A stretch of 64,000 bases of DNA, taken from the NCBI RefSeq assembly GCF_900176355.1, contig NZ_FWXI01000019.1, positions 1 to 64,000 of the forward strand, in the 5' to 3' direction. The notes under the pieces are model-generated. The model was not told the origin of the DNA. It did no database searches and saw only the letters and a program-made list of their open reading frames with translations. The stretch comes from Sporomusa malonica. Its GTDB lineage: Bacteria; Bacillota; Negativicutes; Sporomusales; Sporomusaceae. Made by a program: the position numbers and the translations under genes. Shown piece by piece: positions 43,130-51,593 of the stretch; position 1 is the first letter of the stretch; every line of letters begins with the position of its first letter.

Positions 43130-44725
43130 ATGTCTGAATTACTTGAATGTTTGTTGCAAGCGCTGTTGCCAATAGCACGTATTACTGGTGGGTATGCCAC
43201 TGTAACTGATAAGGACGGTGTCCGGATTAAGACTGTCGATTCACAGGGTCAAGAGGTTGAAACGTTAAAGGGCAAGATATTTAACTTAGCTAAGGAATCT
43301 GGCAGTACGGGGAATGTCAGTGTAGGCCCATCACAGCTTACTGAGGGGGCTGAAGCCTGGAGCTTACCTTTAGGAGAATATGTACTTGCTGCAAGCAATT
43401 TTGAACGGCTGAAATGTGAGCAGGAGTTAGAGGAATCATTGAAGCAGGCATTACCATTTATTGCCAGGGTTGCTGGCGGCGAGGCGGTGCTTTTTAATGA
43501 AGAGGGAAGACGGGTAGCCAGTGTCGGAGTTGATGGTCAAACCAATGTTAATTATATTGGAAAAGTGAGTGTTGCTGCCCAACAAGCCATCCAGAGCCAG
43601 CGGCCGGTGATTGGCGATTCTATGTCAGGGATGGGTGCTGTAGCGGTGCGGATCCCTATAACGAGAAAATTTGGATTCGGATTTAATAATGAACAGGGTG
43701 TACGCCGTCAGCAAAAATTAATGGAAGAGGTTAAAAAATTCCAATATGCCCGCTACAATTTTACCGATATTATCGGCTCAAGCGAAGCCATAGAGAAAAT
43801 GAAAAGTAGGGCAGCTTTTGTTGCTAAGGGAATATCGTCGATCATTATTTCCGGTGAGACCGGCACAGGTAAAGAATTGTTTGCCCAGTCAATTCATAAT
43901 GCCAGTGAACGTCGGAGTAAACCCTTTATCGCTATTAATTGTGGTGCTTTGCCTGAGTCACTGATCGAAAGTTGTTTTTTTGGTTATGAAGAGGGTGCAT
44001 TTACCGGAGCGAAAAAAAGGGGGAGTCCTGGAGCGTTTGAGCAGGCCAATGGCGGGACAATATTCCTTGATGAAATAAGCGAAATGGACTTCAATTTACA
44101 GAGCAAGTTACTGCGTGTATTGCAAGAACGGGAGGTTACCCGCATCGGCGGTGGGAAGCCTTTCCGGGTTGATGTAAGGGTTATTTCCTCGACCAACCGG
44201 GATCTAGTTGAAATGATAAATAGCGGTACCTTCAGAAATGATTTATATTATCGTTTGAATGTTGTTGAACTTAAAGTTCCATCCTTGCGGGAGCGATCAG
44301 AAGATATTCCGGCGTTGGTCAGAATATTTATCAGTGAGTTTAATAATCTGTTAGGTAAATTTGTTACAGGAATCTCAGAACAAGCTGTATACCATTTATG
44401 CCGGTATCAGTGGCCAGGTAATATTCGTGAATTGAAAAATTGTATTGAATATATCATGAACATTGTGAGCATTAACGAAAGCACAATAGAAATAAGCCAT
44501 TTACCTCATTATATACATAGCCCAATATCGCAGAAAAAGTACGAGCAACATATCGGTACTTTAGCTGAATCGGTGGCTGCTGTGGAAAGAGAATCAATCA
44601 TTGGGGCTCTGAAGTATACGGGCGGGGCTAAGAGAGAAGCGGCCAAACTCCTGGGTGTTAGTACAACAACACTGTGGCGCAAGATGGTCGAATTAGGAAT
44701 CATAACAAATGTAAGCATAAAGTGA
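43130..44725 (+). CDS. sigma-54-dependent activator of the nicotinate cluster
   Basis: A 531-residue bacterial enhancer-binding protein. The N-terminal 200 residues carry two copies of a sensory module (ALLPIARITGGYATVTDKDG near residue 10 and ALPFIARVAGGEAVLFNEEG near 110); there is no receiver domain, so it probably binds a small molecule directly. The AAA+ domain has Walker A GETGTGKE, the sigma-54 contact loop GAFTGA, Walker B GTIFLDEIS and the arginine-finger region FRNDLYYRLNVV. A Fis-type HTH closes the protein (REAAKLLGVSTTTLWRKM). It is upstream of a -24/-12 promoter and palindromic sites before ndhF. The likely ligand is nicotinate or a pathway intermediate. Confidence 0.88.
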   Translation: MSELLECLLQALLPIARITGGYATVTDKDGVRIKTVDSQGQEVETLKGKIFNLAKESGSTGNVSVGPSQLTEGAEAWSLPLGEYVLAASNFERLKCEQELEESLKQALPFIARVAGGEAVLFNEEGRRVASVGVDGQTNVNYIGKVSVAAQQAIQSQRPVIGDSMSGMGAVAVRIPITRKFGFGFNNEQGVRRQQKLMEEVKKFQYARYNFTDIIGSSEAIEKMKSRAAFVAKGISSIIISGETGTGKELFAQSIHNASERRSKPFIAINCGALPESLIESCFFGYEEGAFTGAKKRGSPGAFEQANGGTIFLDEISEMDFNLQSKLLRVLQEREVTRIGGGKPFRVDVRVISSTNRDLVEMINSGTFRNDLYYRLNVVELKVPSLRERSEDIPALVRIFISEFNNLLGKFVTGISEQAVYHLCRYQWPGNIRELKNCIEYIMNIVSINESTIEISHLPHYIHSPISQKKYEQHIGTLAESVAAVERESIIGALKYTGGAKREAAKLLGVSTTTLWRKMVELGIITNVSIK

Positions 44726-44817
44726 AAGACCGTCGCGGTAATTGCGATTATGTAAGATGCATTGCAAAAATAAAATGCAATAAAAGCGGATAATGCCGCC
44801 TTTTGCGGTAACTATTC

Positions 44818-44849
44818 TGAAATGCATTTCACAATTGAAATGCATTTTT
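44818..44849 (+). promoter_or_regulatory. tandem palindromic activator sites (UAS)
   Basis: TGAAATGCATTTCA (44818-44831) is a perfect palindrome, and TGAAATGCATTTTT (44836-44849) is a near copy 18 bases downstream. A third ATGCAT core is at 44757-44762. They lie about 110-140 bases upstream of the -24/-12 promoter, the usual distance for enhancer-binding proteins. Confidence 0.7.
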
Positions 44850-44958
44850 ATTTATAGCCTTAATTCTATTTTAACAAGTGAGGGAAAGCGTAGGCAGATA
44901 TCTAATAAGATGACGTTATTTTACCTGTTTTGCACATATATAAGTTTTTTCGACGATC

Positions 44959-44974
44959 TGGCATGATAATTGCA
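44959..44974 (+). promoter_or_regulatory. sigma-54 (-24/-12) promoter of the nicotinate operon
   Basis: TGGCAT-N5-TTGCA has the invariant GG (44960-44961) and GC (44972-44973) separated by exactly ten bases. It lies 44 bases before the ndhF start and downstream of the activator's likely sites. Confidence 0.85.
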
Positions 44975-45017
44975 AATATAATTAGGCAAGTCCAAAATCA
45001 AGGGGGTGGAGCTATTC

Positions 45018-45896
45018 ATGGAATTTTCTTACTATAATCCGAAAAGCATTCAAGCTCTGGTAGACACTCTAGGTGGGCTGCATAGCTATGCTTTACTTGC
45101 TGGTGGTACTGACCTATTAGTAAAAATGAAAGAAAAACTACTACGCCCAATGCCGGAAGCAGTGGTTGATATAAATGGTATTGACGCTTTGCATGAAATT
45201 ACTGACGAAGACGATTATTTGTGGATTGGTGCGCTTGTCCGTCATACTGCTTTAACAGAGTCAGCACTAGTCAATAAAAAGGCGCTGATTTTGGCAGAAG
45301 CCGCCGGACAGGTTGGTTCACCACAAATTAGAAATAGAGGAACAGTCGGAGGTAATATTTGTAATGCATCGCCTGCTGCCGACACCGTGCCGGCCTTGTT
45401 AGCTCTTGATGCTAAAGTGAAAATCGCTAGTGAGGGCGGCTTTCAGGAAATGCCATTAGCTGATGTGTTTCAAGGGCCAGGGCGAACTTGCTTGTTACCA
45501 GGACAATTTATTTCACAGATTAAAGTTCAGCAGATTAAACCTGATGAAGGGGCGGCTTTCTTGAAGTTTGGTAAGCGGAAGGCGCTGGCTATTGCTATTA
45601 TTAACTGTGCTGCTTGGGTGAAAATAGCTGACGGCATAATCAGTGATACTCGAATCGCCTTTGGTTCAGTAGCGCCTACCCCCATTCGTTTATATGAATT
45701 AGAAAAATGGCTAATTGGCAAACCGGCAAATGCTGAGGTCTTTGCTCAGGCTGGTGTAATCGCAGCACAGCTGATTAAGCCAATTGACGATGTGCGTAGT
45801 AAGGCGAGTTACCGCACCCGCTTGGCGCGGGTTATTGTATTCAGAAGTTTAGTGACAGCGCTGGAGCGTGTGCAAGTGGGGTGTAGCTTTGAGTAG
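45018..45896 (+). CDS. ndhF: nicotinate dehydrogenase, FAD subunit
   Basis: A 292-residue FAD-binding subunit of the xanthine dehydrogenase family. LLAGGTDLLVKM is the first flavin loop and RNRGTVGGNICNASPAADT the second; the C-terminal CO_deh_flav_C domain holds AIAIINCAAWVKI. It passes electrons from the iron-sulfur subunit to the acceptor. The nicotinate assignment comes from the neighbouring pathway genes, not from this protein alone. The start at 45018 has GGTGGAG six bases upstream. Its end overlaps the ndhS start by eight bases. Confidence 0.88.
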   Translation: MEFSYYNPKSIQALVDTLGGLHSYALLAGGTDLLVKMKEKLLRPMPEAVVDINGIDALHEITDEDDYLWIGALVRHTALTESALVNKKALILAEAAGQVGSPQIRNRGTVGGNICNASPAADTVPALLALDAKVKIASEGGFQEMPLADVFQGPGRTCLLPGQFISQIKVQQIKPDEGAAFLKFGKRKALAIAIINCAAWVKIADGIISDTRIAFGSVAPTPIRLYELEKWLIGKPANAEVFAQAGVIAAQLIKPIDDVRSKASYRTRLARVIVFRSLVTALERVQVGCSFE

Positions 45897-46353
45897 GAAA
45901 AGCATATCGTTTACCTTAAACGGGGAAAAGACGGAAATTGAAGTAGAACCGACCCTGCTACTAGTCGATATGCTGCGCAATCGGTTGGGGTTGACAGGTA
46001 CGAAGATTGGTTGTGGTGAAGGCGACTGCGGAGCCTGTACAGTACTTTTGGACGGTAAAACAGTCAATTCCTGTTTGATACTGGCTATGCAGGTAGAGGG
46101 GCATGAGGTGCTTACAGTAGAAGGGTTGGGTACTTATGATAAACTGCATCCGTTGCAGTCGGCATTTATTGCCGAAGGCGCTGTACAATGCGGTTTTTGT
46201 ACTCCAGGCATGCTGCTTAGTGCAAAATCGCTGTTAGATGAGAATCCACAGCCAACGCGCCAGCAAATAGCCAAACATATTTCGGGGAATTTGTGCCGTT
46301 GCACCGGCTATGCCAAAATAATCAATGCCATTGAAAAGGTAGCAAACAGTTAA
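45889..46353 (+). CDS. ndhS: nicotinate dehydrogenase, 2x[2Fe-2S] subunit
   Basis: A 154-residue iron-sulfur subunit. The plant-type [2Fe-2S] motif is CGEGDCGACTVLLDG with NSC, and the second cluster uses QCGFCTPGM and NLCRCTGY, which gives all eight cysteines. It carries electrons from the molybdenum site to FAD. The start is a TTG at 45889 with GTGGGGTG upstream, overlapping the end of ndhF, so the two are translationally coupled. Confidence 0.9.
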   Translation: MSRKSISFTLNGEKTEIEVEPTLLLVDMLRNRLGLTGTKIGCGEGDCGACTVLLDGKTVNSCLILAMQVEGHEVLTVEGLGTYDKLHPLQSAFIAEGAVQCGFCTPGMLLSAKSLLDENPQPTRQQIAKHISGNLCRCTGYAKIINAIEKVANS

Positions 46354-46375
46354 TAGGTCTGGGGAGGTGAGTAAA

Positions 46376-48721
46376 TTGAGCCAATATCGGATCGTGGGAC
46401 AGTCGGTGAAAAAGTTGGATGCGGTTGATAAAGTATTAGGGAAAGCTCAATTTGCCGCTGATATTCATTTTGACGGAATGTTATATGCAAAGGTATTTCG
46501 TAGTAATGTGCCGCATGGAATATTACGCTCGCTTGATGTGTCGAAAGCTGAGGCGATGCCAGGCGTGGTGGTTATTCTGACAGGTAAGGATGTACCAGGG
46601 TCCAATAGTACAGGGATGATTGTTAAGGATGAGCCAGTACTTGTCAAAGACAATGGAAAAATCCGCAAAATAGGTGATCCGTTGGCCCTGGTTGCGGCCG
46701 AGACCGAGGTGCTGGCAGAAAAAGCACTGGAACTTATTGAAGCTGACATCGAATTGCTGCCGCCGGTCTTTGACCCTGTGGCAGCAATGACAGATAGCAG
46801 TCCAAAGCTATACGCAGATGGCAATATATTAGCAGTCCGTAAGATTCGTAAAGGTGATACTGGCGTGGTTTTTAGGCAGTGCGCGGTGGTTGTTGAACAA
46901 GAATACCGGACGCAAATGGTAGAACACGGCTATATTGAACCAGAAGCAGGGGTAGCCAAACTTGATGGTGACGTAGTGAACATATGGGTTTCTACACAAA
47001 ACACACATTTTGATGCCAAAGAGGTAGCTCGGAATCTCGAAGTAGGCCTCGACAAGGTACGAGTGATTCAGGCTGCGACCGGCGGGGGTTTTGGTGGAAA
47101 ATTAGATATCTCGGTGCAGGTTCATCTAGGACTGCTAGCGATGAAAACACGACGTCCTGTAAAGCTTGTCTATTCGCGGACTGAGTCGATTATTAACTCA
47201 TCTAAACGCCATCCCTGTACTATAAAGATGAAGACAGGCACTGATAACAATGGCAAACTGCTGGCAATGGAGTGCACGATTATCGGTGATACTGGGGCCT
47301 ATGCGTCATATGGGCCAGGAACGCTTACCCGGACTGCAGTGCACGCAACCGGCCCATATGAAATTCCGCATGTTACGATTGACGCCCACACGGTATATAC
47401 TAACAACCCTACGGCAGGTGCCATGCGCGGATTTGGCGTACCGCAGGTCGCTTTTGCCCATGAAACACAAATGGATATACTGGCGGAGAAACTAGGCATT
47501 TCGCCGCTAGAGATCAGACTGCTGAACGCGTTACGTCCTGGTGCAGTGACAGCAACAGGGGCGGAGTTAAAGCAGAGTGTCGGTATTGTTCCGACATTAG
47601 AAAAGACTGAAGCAGCTGCGAAACCGATTATAAACAGTCAGTGCACGCACGTAACCAGTCAGAAAAAACGCGGTGTCGGCATGGCCTCAATGTGGTATGG
47701 CATCGGTAATACTGGGTTGCCCAATCCGTCTGGAGCCTATGTCAATTTACTGGATGATGGCACAGCACTTATCTTAACTGGTTGTGCTGACATTGGACAA
47801 GGGTCTGATACTACTTTGGCGCAGATTGTAGCCGAGGAGTTTGGCATAGATATGGCGGATATCCGCGTGGTTTCGGCTGATACTGGGATTACTCCTGACG
47901 CCGGAGCATCGTCTGCCAGCCGGCAGACATATATCTCCGGCAACGCAGTGCGGTTGGCCACGCAAGAGGCAAAAAAAGTGCTTATTGAGATGGCTGCAGT
48001 CATGTTAGGGGTTGCTCCTGGTGACGTGGTTGTAGGCCATAAGGAACTTTGTGTCAGGGCTGATTCTGATCAATCGCAATTTTTGGCAGATTGCCTAAGT
48101 GAATGCCGTCTTGATTTGGGTTTATCGCCTAAAGGCAAGGGCCAATCGGTATCGCTGGTTGATTGTATTGCTCAATGCCGGATAAAAGGTAAGCTTACGC
48201 TGGGGCACGGTTGGTTTAATCCGGACACAACCGGTTTGGATCCGGAAACCGGGCAGGGTATACCCTATGCCACATATGCATTCGCGACCCAAATTGCTGA
48301 AGTTGACGTAGATACCGAATCAGGAGAAATTGAGGTTATCCGGATTGTTGCCGCCCACGATGTGGGACAGGCCATCAACCCGATTAATATAGAAGGCCAG
48401 ATTGAAGGCGGGTGTACGATGGGCTTGGGCTATGCGCTAACAGAGGAGATACAGGTTAGTGAGGGAAAGATTTTGACTAAAAATCTGGCTACATATCTTA
48501 TGCCAACCGCGCTGGATATCCCGGAAATGTACCCGCTTATCGTGGAAGAGCCTGAACAAACCGGTCCGTTTGGCGCAAAAGGAGTTGGAGAACCGACACT
48601 AATCCCCACAGCTGCGGCTATTGCTAATGCTGTATACAACGCGATCGGGGTGCGGTTTACGGAATTGCCAATAACTCCGGAGAAAGTTTTGGCCAGACTG
48701 CACGAAAGGCAGAATGCTTAA
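46376..48721 (+). CDS. ndhLM: nicotinate dehydrogenase, molybdopterin subunit (single polypeptide)
   Basis: A 781-residue molybdenum hydroxylase large subunit. The N-terminal Ald_Xan_dh_C domain (DAVDKVLGKAQFAADIHFDG) is followed by the molybdopterin-binding parts TGGGFGGKLD, AGAMRGFGVPQ, TGCADIGQGSDTT, GASSASRQTYISGNA and FGAKGVGEPTLIPTAAAIANA, whose Glu is the expected catalytic base. It hydroxylates nicotinate at C6. In E. barkeri this protein is split into NdhL and NdhM with a labile selenium at the metal; here both halves are one chain. An insert with several Cys (SQFLADCLSECR, about residues 565-590) is unusual. The start is a TTG at 46376 after GGAGGTG. Confidence 0.85.
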   Translation: MSQYRIVGQSVKKLDAVDKVLGKAQFAADIHFDGMLYAKVFRSNVPHGILRSLDVSKAEAMPGVVVILTGKDVPGSNSTGMIVKDEPVLVKDNGKIRKIGDPLALVAAETEVLAEKALELIEADIELLPPVFDPVAAMTDSSPKLYADGNILAVRKIRKGDTGVVFRQCAVVVEQEYRTQMVEHGYIEPEAGVAKLDGDVVNIWVSTQNTHFDAKEVARNLEVGLDKVRVIQAATGGGFGGKLDISVQVHLGLLAMKTRRPVKLVYSRTESIINSSKRHPCTIKMKTGTDNNGKLLAMECTIIGDTGAYASYGPGTLTRTAVHATGPYEIPHVTIDAHTVYTNNPTAGAMRGFGVPQVAFAHETQMDILAEKLGISPLEIRLLNALRPGAVTATGAELKQSVGIVPTLEKTEAAAKPIINSQCTHVTSQKKRGVGMASMWYGIGNTGLPNPSGAYVNLLDDGTALILTGCADIGQGSDTTLAQIVAEEFGIDMADIRVVSADTGITPDAGASSASRQTYISGNAVRLATQEAKKVLIEMAAVMLGVAPGDVVVGHKELCVRADSDQSQFLADCLSECRLDLGLSPKGKGQSVSLVDCIAQCRIKGKLTLGHGWFNPDTTGLDPETGQGIPYATYAFATQIAEVDVDTESGEIEVIRIVAAHDVGQAINPINIEGQIEGGCTMGLGYALTEEIQVSEGKILTKNLATYLMPTALDIPEMYPLIVEEPEQTGPFGAKGVGEPTLIPTAAAIANAVYNAIGVRFTELPITPEKVLARLHERQNA

Positions 48722-48748
48722 TTTATTTATTTTCCACCAGTAGGTGTG

Positions 48749-48907
48749 CCGGAAATCAAACAATGATTAAGTGGAAGCAGAATTTAACCTCAAGTCGTGG
48801 GGAGGGTTTGGATTCCGGACACCGCAGCTGTAGCCAATGACGTCTATGCTGTGACCGGTGTATAGATAGATTCATTGCGATAGCCTTGAATAAGGATTAA
48901 GCAATGA
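48749..48907 (+). promoter_or_regulatory. structured leader upstream of the transporter gene
   Basis: Several stems can form: CCGGAA (48749) with TTCCGG (48813) enclosing AACCTC/GAGGGTT; ACACCG (48819) with CGGTGT (48856) enclosing a bulged CAGC...GCTG helix; and TCATTGC (48872) with GCAATGA (48901) enclosing CCTT/AAGG. I do not recognise a known riboswitch. It fills the 286-base gap before the MFS gene, where no gene is seen. Confidence 0.4.
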
Positions 48908-49007
48908 CGACTAAGGAAAAGCAGCAACGGTGCAGCTAGATGGAGGGATGCAGAAAAAGGTATTGCTGGCAGGGATTTTTACACCAAAAAATAGAGGAGT
49001 TGTTTAC

Positions 49008-50327
49008 ATGTCTACGATTACTGAGCGTTTAGGAAACTTACCCCTCGGAAAGTTCCATTGGCGGTTATTGCTGATTATGTGTTTAGGTTGGGCCTTTGAT
49101 GCCATGGATACTGGGATTATTTCATTTGTTTTACCTAAGCTGATTGCTACGTGGAAATTGTCTTCGGCGCAAGTTGGTTTTGTTGGTAGTGTAGGCTTAA
49201 TTGGTATGGCGCTTGGTGCAATGCTTGGCGGTACAATCGCTGACTATATTGGCAGAAAAAAGGTTTTTGCCGCAACTTTGATTATCTACAGTCTGGGAAC
49301 AGGCGCTTGCGGCTTGTCTTGGAATTATGAGTCACTGCTCTTTTTTCGTTTTTTAGTTGGTTTTGGCTTGGGTGGACAACTGCCTGTTGCTATTACTTTA
49401 ATGAGCGAGTATTCACCTACGAATTATCGGGGCCGGATGATTGTACTGCTTGAAAGCGCTTGGGCTTTCGGCTGGTTGGCGGCATCAATCATTTCCTATT
49501 TGATTATTCCTAAGTACGGGTGGGAAGTTGCCTTCTATATAGGGGCAATACCTGCACTGTATGTCTTTTACCTGTGGCGGGCTGTGCCGGAATCGGCTAT
49601 GTTCCTTATGAAAAAAGGACAGGTAGATGAAGCACATGCGTTAGTGTCAGATATTGAAAAACAGCTTGGTGTAACACAAGGTCAGAAACCGTCACTGGCG
49701 GAAATGCAAACAGCAGCATCTGCACCAGCATTTAGTGTGCTGCAATTGTTTAGTCCTCAATATATCAAGCGGACAGCATGCTTATGGATATTATGGTTTT
49801 GCATTGTATTCTCCTATTATGGTATCTTTCTCTGGCTGCCTACCTTACTGGTGAAAGCCGGACATGATATGGTTAAATCTTTTGAGTTTGTATTATGGAT
49901 GACTGTAGCGCAGATTCCAGGATATTTTGCTGCGGCTGCGTTGGTTGACAAGATTGGACGTAAGGCGACTATGGCCAGCTTCTTGCTAGGCTGCGCCTTC
50001 ACTGCGTACATGTTTGGCAGCGCTGTTTCGGTTAGCGATATTTATTTGTGGGGCTGCTTGATGTCCTTCTTCAATCTAGGTGCCTGGGGTATTTTATACA
50101 CCTATACGCCTGAACTATATCCCACAGAGGCTCGGTCCACCGGTGTGGGTTGGGCAGCAGGTTTTGGTCGGATTGGCGGTATCGCCGCGCCAATGGTTGT
50201 CGCTGCGATGATTACTGGTCCTGATAAAATCCCATTAGTATTTATGATGTTCACGGCAGTGCTGGTTATTGCGGCACTAGACATGATTATTCTCGGGGAT
50301 GAAACCAAACAGAAAGCATTGAACTAG
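49008..50327 (+). CDS. MFS transporter, probable nicotinate uptake
   Basis: A 439-residue protein with twelve hydrophobic segments. MFS motifs are GWAFDAMDTGIISFVLP (first helix, acidic residue as in aromatic acid:H+ symporters and NiaP), GGTIADYIGRKKVFA (loop 2-3), RFLVGFGLGGQLPVA and PELYPTEARSTGVGWAAG. Its place inside the nicotinate operon points to nicotinate import. The start at 49008 follows GAGGAG; an upstream in-frame extension has no ribosome binding site. The structured leader is just upstream. Confidence 0.85.
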   Translation: MSTITERLGNLPLGKFHWRLLLIMCLGWAFDAMDTGIISFVLPKLIATWKLSSAQVGFVGSVGLIGMALGAMLGGTIADYIGRKKVFAATLIIYSLGTGACGLSWNYESLLFFRFLVGFGLGGQLPVAITLMSEYSPTNYRGRMIVLLESAWAFGWLAASIISYLIIPKYGWEVAFYIGAIPALYVFYLWRAVPESAMFLMKKGQVDEAHALVSDIEKQLGVTQGQKPSLAEMQTAASAPAFSVLQLFSPQYIKRTACLWILWFCIVFSYYGIFLWLPTLLVKAGHDMVKSFEFVLWMTVAQIPGYFAAAALVDKIGRKATMASFLLGCAFTAYMFGSAVSVSDIYLWGCLMSFFNLGAWGILYTYTPELYPTEARSTGVGWAAGFGRIGGIAAPMVVAAMITGPDKIPLVFMMFTAVLVIAALDMIILGDETKQKALN

Positions 50328-50402
50328 ACTGTAATAAAAAGAATCGGCAGAGAAATGGAAGTTTCTCTGCCTGTTCTTTACAAATCTCAGGAGGTGGCTG
50401 AC

Positions 50403-51581
50403 ATGGCGTATACAGCAATAACAAATATCGGAATTATGGTCTCTGGGAACATTAACAAGCCGATTTTACCGGCTGACACGATTATTATCCATGATGGAAA
50501 AATTGAAGCTGTAGGCGATAGAAAACTTCTTGAACCTCTTAAACTACATTCTGATGCATATAAACTCATTGATGCCGGTGGTATGACGGTAGTGCCAGGG
50601 TTGATTGATTCACATGTTCACCCAGTCATAGGCGACTATACCCCCAGGCAGAAAATGGCTGATTTTATAGATAGTTCTTTGCATGGCGGCGTAACCACCA
50701 TGATCTCGGCCGGTGAGTGCCATACCCCGGGCCGTCCGACTGACCCGGTAGGTGTAAAGGCTTTAGCTGTGCTGGCGCAACGCTCTTTTCAGAAACAACG
50801 ACCTGGCGGTGTAAAGGTACATGCCGGTGCAGTAATTCTGGAACAAGGTTTGACTGAGGCTGATTTTGCCGAATTAGCAACTAATGGTGTATGGCTTGTT
50901 GGGGAAGTTGGGCTGGGTTCAATCAAAAAGCCGGCAGAGGCTGCGCCAATGGTGCAGTGGGCAAAAGCACATGGCATGAAAGTCATGATGCATACCGGCG
51001 GCACCTCCATCCCTGGCAGTTCAACCGTTACGGCGGCAGATGTCCTGGCGGTCAAGCCCGATGTGGTTTCGCATATTAATGGCGGGCCAACTGCCATCTC
51101 CCCGGCTGAGGTTGACAAGCTGATCACAGACAGTGATTTGACTCTGGAGATTGTCCAATGTGGTAATCCCAGGATAGCTGACTATACTGTGCGTAAATTG
51201 GCCCAATTGGGTCAACTGGACCGGGTAATTTGCGGCAATGATGCACCCTCTGGCACTGGTGTTATTCCGCTTGGTATCTTACGGACAATTGTTCAAATCG
51301 CCAGTATGTCCGCTATCCCGGCAGAAGCAGCAATTGCCATGGCTACCGGTAATACGGCACAGGTATACGGGCTTAACACCGGGATTATTGCTCCCGGTAA
51401 AGAGGCCGATTTGGCTATTATCGATACCCCGCTGGGTTCAATCGGGAAAAATGCCCTGGAAGCCATTCAGGCCGGAGACATACCTGGTGTGGCGCTGGTC
51501 TTAATTGATGGGGAAATTAAGGTGAATAAAAGCCGGAATACACCGCCTGCGGCAGGCAAGGTAATGGTGGAACAGGTCTAA
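50403..51581 (+). CDS. ena: enamidase (amidohydrolase family)
   Basis: A 392-residue amidohydrolase. The first metal motif is DSHVHPVIGDY (HxH), followed by metal and substrate residues in MMHTGGTS, VVSHINGGPT and VICGNDAPSGTG (catalytic Asp). Enamidase of E. barkeri, a bifunctional Fe-Zn enzyme of similar size, converts 1,4,5,6-tetrahydro-6-oxonicotinate to 2-formylglutarate and ammonia. The position beside the hydroxynicotinate reductase gene supports the same role. The start at 50403 follows CAGGAGGTG. The reductase gene starts 12 bases after its stop. Confidence 0.88.
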   Translation: MAYTAITNIGIMVSGNINKPILPADTIIIHDGKIEAVGDRKLLEPLKLHSDAYKLIDAGGMTVVPGLIDSHVHPVIGDYTPRQKMADFIDSSLHGGVTTMISAGECHTPGRPTDPVGVKALAVLAQRSFQKQRPGGVKVHAGAVILEQGLTEADFAELATNGVWLVGEVGLGSIKKPAEAAPMVQWAKAHGMKVMMHTGGTSIPGSSTVTAADVLAVKPDVVSHINGGPTAISPAEVDKLITDSDLTLEIVQCGNPRIADYTVRKLAQLGQLDRVICGNDAPSGTGVIPLGILRTIVQIASMSAIPAEAAIAMATGNTAQVYGLNTGIIAPGKEADLAIIDTPLGSIGKNALEAIQAGDIPGVALVLIDGEIKVNKSRNTPPAAGKVMVEQV

Positions 51582-51593
51582 GGGGGAAGACAC

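Noticed and set aside
45018..48721. Xanthine dehydrogenase or carbon monoxide dehydrogenase
   Set aside because: The three subunits fit the whole family, but the following genes (enamidase, hydroxynicotinate reductase, methyleneglutarate mutase) fit only nicotinate catabolism.
48749..48907. Cobalamin or molybdenum-cofactor riboswitch
   Set aside because: The pathway uses both cofactors, but the conserved B12 box and the moco motif blocks are absent.
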